Source: Sophora flavescens (Eukaryota > Streptophyta > Magnoliopsida > Fabales > Fabaceae). From it: a stretch of 64,000 bases of DNA. This document shows, piece by piece, positions 55,473 through 64,000 of the stretch. Made by a program: the position numbers and the translations under genes. Every line of letters starts with the position of its first letter. Position 1 is the first letter of the stretch. The stretch is taken from contig CM061067.1 in the NCBI GenBank assembly GCA_030762895.1, positions 99,946,602 through 100,010,601 on the forward strand, read 5' to 3'. A model generated the notes under the pieces. It did not search any database. It worked only from the letters and a program-made list of their open reading frames with translations, and was not told the origin of the DNA.

Positions 55473-56700
55473 CTAATTGAGTTCCTCTTGCATAGCTAGA
55501 ATCCAACCATCGTCTAGCAGAGCCTCGTCTACTATCTTTGGTTCCATCTCAGAGACTAGTGCTTCTCTAAAGGTTGATCTGATTCTTAGCTTGTCATTGG
55601 GGTTTCCAATGATCTGATCTCGTGGATGGTAATTCTTGAAGTACCAAGATTTTTGAACTGTACCATGTTGAGAAGTGGAAGATTCTGGTTGTTGAGTGGG
55701 GTCATTTGCTTGATCATCAACTTTTATGTCTGGTGAGTCTCCTGGAATGCTTAGATCAAGATCTGTAAAAGCTTCATCTTGCTCTGATAATTTCTTATCA
55801 GGCTGTTTGTCATCAAACTTGGCATGAATACTTTCCTCTACTATTAGAGTCCTAGAATTATAAACTCTAAAGCCTTTAGATGTTTCAGAATATCCTAATA
55901 GTATTCCATTATCTGTTTTAGCATCAAACTTACCAAGTTGATCTTTAGTATTCAGTATATATAATTTACAACCAAAAGGGTGAAAATAAGATATGTTGGG
56001 TTTTCGTCCTTTCCACAGTTCATAAGGAGTCTTATTCAGGATAGGTCTAGTGTATATTCTGTTCTTAATGTAGCAGGTAGTATTAACAGCTTCAGCCCAG
56101 AAGTGTCTAGGGACAGAGTTGTCATTGAGCATAGTCCTAGCCATCTCTTGAAAAGATATGTTCTTTCTCTCTACCACACCATTTTGCTGTGGTGTTCTAG
56201 GTATTGAGAAGTTGTTAGGGATACCACTTTCTTCACAGAACTTATGAAATAGCTCATTTTCAAACTCTCCCGCATGGTCACTTCTGATTGAAGTGATACA
56301 CATGCCTTTTTCATTCTGTACAGGTTTGCAAAATACAAAAAAGACCTTAAAAGACTCATCCTTGTGAGTTAGGAACATAACCCATGTCCATCTAGTGTAA
56401 TCGTCTACAATGACAAGACCATATTTCTTACCACTGACAGAGGCAGTCCTTGTTGGACCAAAAAGATCAAGATGTAGCAACTCTAGTGGTCTATTGGTAC
56501 TAACAACATTCTTAGATTCAAACGAACCTTTGACTTGTTTTCCCTTTTGACATGCATCATAGAGAGATTATGCTTGTTTAGCTTTGAAATTAATTTCAAG
56601 CTTGCATGACCTAGCCTTTTTTGCCAAATCCATCGCTAATTTCCAATGGATACTAAACATGAGACACTTTGATTTGAGAGGTCCTCCAAGTCAATCTTAT
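55473..56700 (-). pseudogene. Copia integrase of element A
   Basis: The zinc-binding N-terminal part (HASLKLISKLNKH region, 56520-56640) is followed by an open frame 56480-55473 with MLHLDLFGPTRT (first Asp), VIVDDYTRWTWVMFLTHKDE, SIRSDHAGEFEN (second Asp) and TPQQNGVVERKN (Glu). The core continues to KGFRVYNSRTLIVEESIHAKFD. Stops occur between 56481 and 56640. Copia integrase inserts the element DNA. The single TAG at the end is all that separates it from the RT. Confidence 0.92.
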
Positions 56701-57640
56701 AGAGATTGTTTTACCTTTTAGCAGTGAATAAAAGTGATCCATAATCTTTCTTGACAATACACATGTTCTTATCAAAAGCAACTGCATATCCACCATCTTT
56801 GGGCTTAAGGTTTTGGAACATAGACCTTTCTCCCGTCATGTGTCGTGAGCAGCCACTGTCCAAGTACCGAGACATCTGTTTTCTTCCTGTTGTAAAACAA
56901 ATCTGCAACAGGTATTATCTTATCTTTAGGTACACAAACTGACTTGGGTCCTTTCTTGTTAGTTATTACTGGATAAGTATGCTTAGCATGTTTATTGTGT
57001 ATGCATCTAGATGTAATATGCCCATTTTTTCCCCACACTTTGAAAAAGGTGTTGGACGAGCTAGACTTAGCTTTGATATATTTATTTGGAACTTTTGAAG
57101 CTCTATGCTGTGTAAGAGGTTTTGACTTTTTGTGAGATACATCTTGCTTCTCTTTGTCATAACCAAGACCAGATTTATCATGAGGTGACATAGAGTACCT
57201 TAAAATGAGACTAAGCTTTTCTGAGCCACCTACAAGCTTTGACAGAAAATCTATTACATATGTTAAATCTTGTTTCAGGTTTGCAACTTCACAAGAAACA
57301 TCAGGTTCACACACCATTTTGTCAGCTAGACTGATATTCACTGATTTTAGTATGTCATTTTCATTTTTAAGGTTTTGTTTCTCAGTGCAGACCTTATCAT
57401 ATTCTCTAGTCAGTTTAGAAAACTTCTTTTTGAGACTCTTATATTCTCATGATAGTATAGACGACTCATACAATAGTTCATCAAAAGCATTTTGAAGAGC
57501 GGACGGGTCAGAGTCCATTACCTCAGCATCAGTGTATTCACTTTCTGATGCAGTGTCTGCTATGAGACAGATATTTGCCTCTTCCTCAGCTTCATTTTCT
57601 TCATCTGATGAAGACAGATCAAGATCCTCCCATGTAGCCA
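56701..57640 (-). pseudogene. gag C-terminal linker and protease of element A
   Basis: Minus-strand pieces 57641-57447, 57341-56805 and 56908-56711. The first is acidic (SSSDEENEAEEEA), the second is basic and low in motifs. The third has RYLDSGCSRHMTGERSMF, the copia protease active site (DSG). Frameshifts or stops lie near 57440, 56800-56850 and 56710. The protease cuts the gag-pol product. Confidence 0.82.
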
Positions 57641-58617
57641 TTAAGCCTTCCTTCTTTTGAAGAATTTCTTTTTATCCTTTAGCTCGGGGCAGTCAGCTTT
57701 GAAATGACCAGGTTTCTTGCATTCAAAGCCCAAAGGTTGACCTTTTTCCTTGGAGTCTGACTTCTCCTTGGAAAACTTTTTGTTGAGTTGCTTCCTTCTG
57801 AAACCACATTTCTTTCTCCACATTATGTTGAATCTTCTTGGAGATTAAGGACAATTCATCCTCATCTGATCCTTCATCATTATTAGAGTATTCAGACTCA
57901 TCTGATGACTCATCAACTTTGAGAACTTTTGATGAACTTGATTTCTTTGCCTTTAGGGCAATAGATTTTCCTTTTTCTGGATTTTTATTCTTAATTAAAT
58001 TCAAGTTAATGAACCTTGAGAGATCCAAGAAGCTCTTCCAGAGAGAGTGTATTCAGGTTTTTGGCTTCCTGAGTAGCAGTTACTTTGGGTCTCCATTGCT
58101 TGGATAGACTTCTCAAGATTTTTTTGACATGATCTCTATTTTAATAAACTTTTCCAAGAGATCTGAGACTGTTGGTGAAGGTTTGGAATCGTCCAAACAT
58201 TTGGTCTATTGTTTCATGTTCACCCATCTTGAATAGCTCATACTGATGAACCAGTATGCTGATCTTTGATTCCTTAACTTGTGAGGAACCTTCATGAGCT
58301 AGGGCAAGAGTATCCCAGATTTCTTTAGCAGTATTGCAGCTGTGAACTTTGTCATGTTCAGATCTGGTTATAGCACACATGAGATAGTGCTTAGCCTTCA
58401 AATTCAACTGATGTTGGTTTTTCTTCTCTTGAGTCCATTGGGCTCTAGGAACAGCAGCTCCAGCTTCATCTCTTGGTTCATTGTAGCCGGTTTCAATCAA
58501 CTCCCAAATATCTACATTCTGTGCATCTAAGAAGGCCATCATTCTCTTCTTCCAGTAGTCATAATCTGTTCCATCAAAGATAGGAGGTCTGTTGATAGCT
58601 TGTCTTTCTGCATCCAT
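57641..58617 (-). pseudogene. gag of element A
   Basis: The ATG at 58617 has a good context (accatgg) about 60 bases after the primer site. The frame to 58141 has RPPIFDGTDYDYWKKRM, IWELIETGYNEP, LMCAITRSEHDKV and TAKEIWDTLALAHEGSSQVK, the usual plant copia gag (UBN2/DUF4219) layout. A stop near 58141 and frameshifts near 58030 and 57800 follow. The zinc knuckle near 57700-57740 reads GFECKKPGHFKADC, with GGC in place of the first Cys codon. Gag builds the particle and binds RNA. Confidence 0.88.
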
Positions 58618-58674
58618 GGTTGTTGGATCGTACTTCCTCAGCACTTGTTAGATGCTCAACCCTTTCGAGGTTGA

Positions 58675-58686
58675 GCTCTGATACCA
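58675..58686 (-). promoter_or_regulatory. Primer binding site of element A
   Basis: Minus strand TGGTATCAGAGC, a full match to the usual initiator tRNA-Met site of plant copia elements, two bases from the LTR end. Confidence 0.95.
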
Positions 58687-58688
58687 AC

Positions 58689-60311
58689 TGAAGTTGACAC
58701 AAGCAAACACAAGAAGGGGGGAGTTGAATTGTGTTTGTTAATAATTTTTGAAAACAACCTTTAAAACAATTTTTGCACACAAGGAGATTAGAAACAGAAG
58801 CAAGCACAAAGAAATAGATCCTTTTTAAAAGGCTTTAACAAAAGCAATATCAAAACCCATTGGTTAGTAAGAAACAAATAAAGTTGTAAGAGTTAAAAGA
58901 TAGAAGAATCACACAAGATGTTTTATCCTGGTTCATTCTCTTCCAACCAAGAGCTACGTCCAGTCCCTTCTACTTGAAGGATTTTCTCCACTATTTTCCA
59001 AATAGATTACAACCAAGTATTCAGCACCTCTCCAGGCTACAAATATTTCTTTCTTACCAAGCCTCTTCAAGCTCTAACTCTAACAAAGAGATTTAATGTT
59101 TGATCTTCTTAACTCACTATGTGTGAGGATATGACATTTTAAGATTAGATAAATATTTTCACAATATTCAAACTAAGAATACAGACTCTTACTTTTGAAA
59201 GAATATAAGAATGAGTGATTATTGATTGGGAAAAGTTGAGTTAGCAAGGTTATGCTGGCAAGAGTTGTTCTTCAGTATCTCAGGTCTTCTAATTATAGTG
59301 ACCTTCTTCTTCACTTGTATTTCTTCAATGGTTACTTTGAATAATCCCCTTTAGAGATAGCATTTAATGCATGATATCCGTTGTGACTGATAGCTTGATT
59401 GTGGCAAGCTAAAATAGTACTCTTGGTTATCGAGGTAGCATGAAATATGAGGCTTACTGCTCTGAGTATTACAGCTTGAGAACTTGTTGTTCCTCTTTTG
59501 TGTACAATCCAGCTTTTTCAGCCATAAAGTTGTCATCGTACAGATCGTTTTGCAGTATCTCATTGTACAATTACGCTTTTTGCATTTCTTGATGGTACTA
59601 TGTTTCTTTTACAATAAGATAAAACATTAAGGCAGATAAAACAAATGTGAAGAACAAATATTCTATTGAAATAAATATCAATCATTTGAAATAAATTCAA
59701 GAGATTTGGATTGCATTTAATTCATTCTAAGATGGAGCTCATCTACTTTTAACAATTCCATCTACTTAGTTATATGTGAGACCAAGTCTGTTCAATATTT
59801 TATTTTGCTCGTCCGATGACGTGGCATATCCTCTTGTCTATCAAGTCTTTGGACTTGCTATTCCTCAATGAGTTGTAAAGATCTCTGTCTAGTGACGGGG
59901 CAGTTAGAGCTCGTCTACTTTATTTTTCAGTTCATCTACTTCTACTAATTACTTCCATATGTTTATGTGGCAAGATGGACACACTTGTTATCAAGTCTTT
60001 GGACTTGCTCTATCTAACTAGTTATTTCGGTATTCGTCTAGCAAACATTTAGAGCCTCATCTAGTTAAGAAAACCAGTCTACTTAAATAAATAAATAACT
60101 TTACCAAAATATTGAGCAGCTCGTCTACAAGGGTGGACACGTATTTTTCAATGAAAACTTATTCCACGTTTTTTTAACTTATATTTAAATATTCCTGCAT
60201 AACTGAAAGCACATGTTAGATTTCAACTAACACTTTACCAAGTAAATTTAATCCTTTTGTTAGCATCAAAACTTAGAGATTATTTAATCCAAAACCACTT
60301 TGGTTCAAACA
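58689..60311 (-). repeat. 5' LTR of element A
   Basis: Partner of 47135-48740. Its TATA region reads CTATAATTAG (59289-59298, minus), while the 3' LTR keeps CTATAAATAG, so the promoter that would drive the element is altered. Confidence 0.95.
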
Positions 60312-60316
60312 CAAGC

Positions 60317-60971
60317 TATCAGTCACAACGGATATTATGCATTCAATACTATCTCTAAACGGGAATATTCAAAATGACCGTTGAAGCTTTTCAAGAGTAA
60401 AAGAAGGCCACTATAAATAGAAGACCTCAAGCACCAAAGAGCAACTTTTGCCAATCCAATATTTGCGAGAACAAGATCTCATTCCTTTCATTCTTTCAAA
60501 TTCAAAAGTCTGTAATCTTTAGTTTGAATATTGTGAAAATATTCAACAGATCTTAAACTTTCATATCCTCACACATAGTGAGTTAAGAAGATCAAAAGTT
60601 AAAATCTTTTTGTTAGAGTTAGAGCATGAAGAGGCTTGGTAAGAAAGGAATACTTGTAGCCTGGAGAGGTGTTGAATACTTGGTTGTAATCTTTTTGGAG
60701 AAATAGTGGATAAAATCTTCAAGTCGAAGGGACTGGACGTAGCTCTTGGTTGGAAGAGAGTGAACCAGGATAAAATCATCCGTGTGAATCTTCTATTCAT
60801 AAACTCTTATAGCTTTTTTGTTTATACTGACTGTGGGGTTTTGATATCGCTTTTGTTAAGTTTCAAAAGTTCATTTTCAGTGTGTGCATCAGCTTTAAAT
60901 ATTCTTGTGTGAGATATACAGTTTTAAAAGGTTGTTTTAGAAAAATTATCAACAAACACAATTCAACCCCC
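60317..60971 (+). repeat. 3' LTR of element B, right part
   Basis: Continues the LTR from 47134 after the CAAGC duplication (60312-60316). It has a TATA box ctataaatag at about 60412-60421 and runs to caacaaacacaattcaacccc, about 35-40 bases short of the expected end, where the Ogre-like LTR begins. Confidence 0.85.
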
Positions 60972-63699
60972 TGGGAACACCCATTTTTGTCCGTCTTCAT
61001 TTTATTTTATTCTAATTTTATTATTATGTTATTATATTTCAGGGAGACTAAAAAATAATAGGAAAGAAGGAAAGAAGAAAAAGAAAATAATGAAGAAAGG
61101 GGGAGGTTCATACTTAATTTTCTGTTGGACGAGGAGGTTCCGTCCATTGCATACTTAATTTTCTGTTGGACGAGGAGGCTCCGTCCATTGCATATCTAAT
61201 TTTTTGTTGGAAGAGGAGGTCCCGTCCATTGCATATCTAATTTTCTGATTGGACGAGGAGGACCCGTCCATTGCATATCAAATTTTCTGATTGGACGAGG
61301 AGGACCCGTCCATTGCATACTTAATTTTCTTTTGGACGAGGAGGCTCCATCCATTGCATACTTAATTTTCTGTTGGACAAGGAGGCTCCCTCCATTGCAT
61401 ATCTAATTTTCTGATTGGACGAGGAGGTCCCGTCTATTGCATATCTAATTTTCTGTTGGACGAGGAGGTCCCGTCCATTGCATATCTAATTTTCTGTTGG
61501 ACGAGGAGGTCCCGTCCATTGCATATTTAATTTTCTGATTAGACGAGAAGGTTCGGTCCATTGCATATCTAATTTTCTGTTGGACGAAGAGGTTAAGTCC
61601 ATTGGATATCTAATTTTCTGTTGGAGGTGGAGGTTCCGTCCATTGCATATCTAATTTTATGTTGGACGAGGAGGTTCGGTCCATTGCATATCTAATTCTC
61701 TGTTGGACGAGGATGTTCCGTCCATTGCATATCTAATTTTTTGTTGGACGAGGAGGTTCCGTCCATTGCATTTTTATTTTCAAACTGGAGGCTAAAAAAT
61801 AATAATGAAGAAAGGAGGAAGAAAAGAAGGAGAAAAGAACAATCAGCAAAATTAGAAGAAAGGAGATCGAGTTACTTCTCCTAACCCTAAAAAACCGCAT
61901 TTTACATATCAGACAAAACCTCTCTTCCTCCTCCCACTCTCTAACTGCCCCTATACCTCCTATACCCATACTTCTTCTCCTTCATCTCCTCCACTCTCCA
62001 ACCGCCTCTACACCTCCTCTACCCATTGGTCCTTCTTCTCCTCCACTCTTCAACCGCCCATGTACCTCCTCTACCCATTGGTCCTTCTTCTCCCTCATCT
62101 CCTCCACTCTCTTAACCGCACCACACTTCCTTCTCTCTTCAAACACGCAACCTTTACATCAAATCGCCTCCTGTCCTCTGCTCGTGCCACCTCCATCTGG
62201 ACACACACCATCTCTGCTCAGAACCGCCCAAGCTCTGGATTTCGTGGGACCAATCTTGAAGCTTCTGGGTAAGGAGAAGCATGAAGCCCTCTCCTCCATC
62301 TATAAAAGGAGGGGTGAAGAACGAAAAAGGGAGGAGACGGAGGAAGGATACGAAGACAAAAGGAGAGAGAGATTTTTATCTGATGTTTCTTTGTGAAGAA
62401 AAAGAGATTGGCTTTGAGGTAGAAATGGAGGGGATCTTCGTTTTTTAAACGAAAAGAGGGGATTTTTAGGTTAGGGATTTGAGTTTTTTTCTCTTCTCTG
62501 TCATTAGAGTGGTTCCAAATTTTCAGAAGAAGAGAGAGTTAAAAAAGTCAGTGAAATTGAAATGTGAGGATTTTGATCTTAAAATTTTACTACTGGGAGA
62601 AAGCAAAATCATTGTTATTCTGCTCTCATTTGGTAAACCTTGTTCTCTTTGTTGATATTATTCATGAGCTTCTCTTGACATTCTTATTTTTGTGTCGCTA
62701 TTTATGACGAAAAGAAAATCCATGGATATTGAAACTGAATGAGTTAGTATGATGTTTGATATATGAGTTCTTATGTGTGTTTCAGAAATGGTGTATCGCA
62801 GGGTTCTTATTTCATTGTTTACTGTCATATGCTGAAATGCATGATACACTAGTAATCTTCATATAGCTATACTGTTACTAAACACTTAAAATATTTCATT
62901 TTTGTTCTATTTTCATAAGTCAAAACTATTTTTTTTACATAAAAATAAAAGATGATCACTTAAATCCCCTTCAACTGGTTTGTTCCCTTTTTACAAAATA
63001 AAGCACATTGCCTTTTGATAAATAAATATTTGAACTTGTTTTATTTAGGGATGGCCTATGGACTTGGTTGCCATATTCAATCCCTTAGAATAAAGGTTGC
63101 CCTATGGACTTATGTGCCATGTTCAACCTATTTAGGACATTTCAACATTTAATAAAAAATGTAGAATAAAATAAGAAAATGAGATCATGAAATAACATTT
63201 CTCTACCTAATTCCTATGTGACATTTTTCTAAATGCTTAATTAAATCAATGTTATTTTTGGGCTGCTCTATGACAAGTGTCATGCTCAACCCTTTAGATT
63301 TTGAGGTTGCCCTGTAGACTTACGTGCCATGTTCAACCTCATTTAGGTTTAATAAAAAAAATTCACAAATATAAAACCGATAAAAAATACAAAATATCTT
63401 AAAATTATAAATGTTTTTTTCTTTTAAATGATTTTAAAGGTAAAAAAATATTTTCAAAGTTACTAATAATTTACAGAACTAATTTTGGGTAACCATTATT
63501 ATGGATGTTTTAGGGCGTCATGGGGTTAAGTCTCCATGCCTTCCCTAGACGTAATCGACTCCCAAACCCAAAGTTTTTTTAAAGGGTTTTCGAACTTTCC
63601 CGAAATTAAATAAAGTTGGTGACGACTGCATGTTTATTCTCTAAAAGAAAAACAAGTTTTCTTTTTGTTCGTCGTTGAGTCGCGGTCTCGGTCGCGACA
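60972..63699 (+). repeat. 5' LTR of the Ogre-like element
   Basis: A TATA box tataaaa is at 62301-62307, in ctccatctataaaaggagg. Upstream are the 41-bp array (61111-61770) and a CT-rich stretch (61920-62110) with repeats of cctccactctccaaccgcc. Downstream, a phrase of the type ggttgccctatggacttatgtgccatgttcaacc is found at about 63056, 63107 and 63305. Open frames at 61733-61969 and 62060-62396 have no motif. Confidence 0.8.
61111..61770. repeat. Tandem array, about sixteen 41-42-bp units with inner dyad
   Basis: Units of tatctaattttctgttgg, acgaggaggtcccgtccatt and gca, in tandem. Most units keep the dyad tggacg ... cgtcca, with 10 bases between, so each could form a small hairpin. The array is in the upstream part of the LTR, about 530 bases before the TATA box. 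Confidence 0.93.
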
Positions 63700-63701
63700 G
63701 A

Positions 63702-63721
63702 TGGTGACTCCACTGGGGAAG
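63702..63721 (+). promoter_or_regulatory. Primer binding site of the Ogre-like element
   Basis: atggtgactccactgggga follows the LTR end after one to two bases. TGG(C/T)GACTCCACTGGGGA-type sites are known for Ogre elements and are linked to tRNA-Arg. Confidence 0.75.
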
Positions 63722-64000
63722 TCTTTTAAGAGAGTCAAGCCCGTAAAAAATAGTTTTGCAAATTTTTAATAACTTGTAGCTTATTTGTTTTACCATTTTT
63801 TATTGCTATACTTTGTTGTACAATAGTTAAATATTAAAAACAAAAACAAAAACAAAAACAAAAACAAAAAATGTTTTTTATTTTTAGTGATGCTTGTTTA
63901 GATTGTCCTTTTTGTTTGGATTTTCCTTTTATATAAATAAAAATGAGAAAAATTAGTTGTATGTACATTTTAACTCATGTTATTTTTGTATATGTTTCAC
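63722..64000 (+). other. Start of the internal region of the Ogre-like element
   Basis: Non-coding, with an (aaaaac)n run at about 63836-63870. No gene is seen before the window ends. Confidence 0.6.

Larger units (their letters stand above)
47135..60311 (-). mobile_element. SIRE1-like Sirevirus (Ty1/copia), minus strand, element A, nearly full length
   Basis: LTRs of about 1.6 kb (58689-60311 and 47135-48740), TG to CA, with a perfect TSD CAAGC (47130-47134 and 60312-60316). On the minus strand the order is 5' LTR, tRNA-Met primer site, gag, protease, integrase, RT-RNase H, env-like ORF, purine tract, 3' LTR, as in soybean SIRE1. Total 13.2 kb, or 11.3 kb without the nested solo LTR. Coding damage is moderate: a lost zinc-knuckle Cys, one stop between integrase and RT, some frameshifts. 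It lies within the LTR of its sister element B, in opposite orientation. Confidence 0.95.
60972..64000 (+). mobile_element. Ogre-like (Tat lineage) Ty3/gypsy element, 5' end only
   Basis: A 2.7-kb LTR (60972-63699) is followed by a primer site and the first 280 bases of internal sequence, then the window ends. The LTR starts TGGGAACACCC and ends TCGCGACA. The TSD and the rest cannot be checked. No coding sequence is reached. Confidence 0.8.

Noticed and set aside
61733..62396. Open frames in the Ogre-like LTR
   Set aside because: Short, in CT- or AG-rich LTR sequence upstream of or over the TATA region, without motifs.

Overview
This window is plant nuclear DNA, AT-rich and made almost entirely of nested transposable elements. 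It contains no convincing intact single-copy host gene. Plant origin follows from plant-only families: an endogenous florendovirus-like pararetrovirus, CACTA transposons with TNP2-type transposase, a Cassandra-like 5S-bearing element, SIRE1-like Sireviruses with an env-like ORF, and Tat/Ogre-type Ty3/gypsy elements. The SIRE1-like and Ogre-like content suggests a papilionoid legume, but that is an inference. Exact target-site duplications (TSDs) and terminal dinucleotides, read directly from the bases, fix the ends of most elements.

Left part (1-8970): an AT-rich lead-in and a (TA)n microsatellite, then a decayed pararetrovirus on the + strand (674 to about 7870) with movement protein, coat/zinc-knuckle region, protease, RT-RNase H, a second downstream ORF and a 35S-like TATA region. 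A 756-bp non-autonomous hAT-like element (7934-8689, TSD ACTAAAAT) follows.

Middle part (8971-31719): a minus-strand LINE-derived RNase H-like fragment is split in two by a 16.1-kb minus-strand Tat-lineage LTR element (9148-25290, TSD TCTAT). That element is itself split by a 9.0-kb CACTA transposon (13647-22597, TSD TTT) carrying a TNP2 transposase gene and a second gene that joins a Transposase_24-like region to a ULP1-like protease. Then come a minus-strand copia-type LTR (25784-27870), AT-rich sequence with many ATCGAT palindromes, a Cassandra-like LTR with a 5S rRNA-like promoter (29580-30202, TSD ATTTT), a short retroposed sequence with an 18-bp TSD, and diverged tandem repeats.

Right part (31720-64000): a + strand SIRE1-like element (called B) survives as env-like ORF fragments and a 3' LTR. 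Its env-like ORF is split by a Ty3/gypsy element (32467-45024), whose 5' LTR holds a second CACTA-like element (33013-37594, TSD GAA) carrying a small spliced gene. B's 3' LTR is split by a nearly complete sister element A on the minus strand (47135-60311, TSD CAAGC). A's env-like ORF is split by a 1.83-kb solo LTR (51631-53460, TSD CACTC). An Ogre-like Ty3/gypsy LTR (60972-63699) interrupts the end of B and runs out of the window.

The coding regions do not form a host pathway; they are transposition or viral replication genes, nearly all broken by stops and frameshifts. The items most worth a second look are the small two-exon gene and duplicated hairpin block in the second CACTA-like element, the transposase/ULP1 gene, the apparent antisense ORF in the Tat element, the displaced gag zinc-knuckle segment in the gypsy element, and the motif arrays in several unrelated LTRs. 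I did not find a clear, wholly undescribed system.
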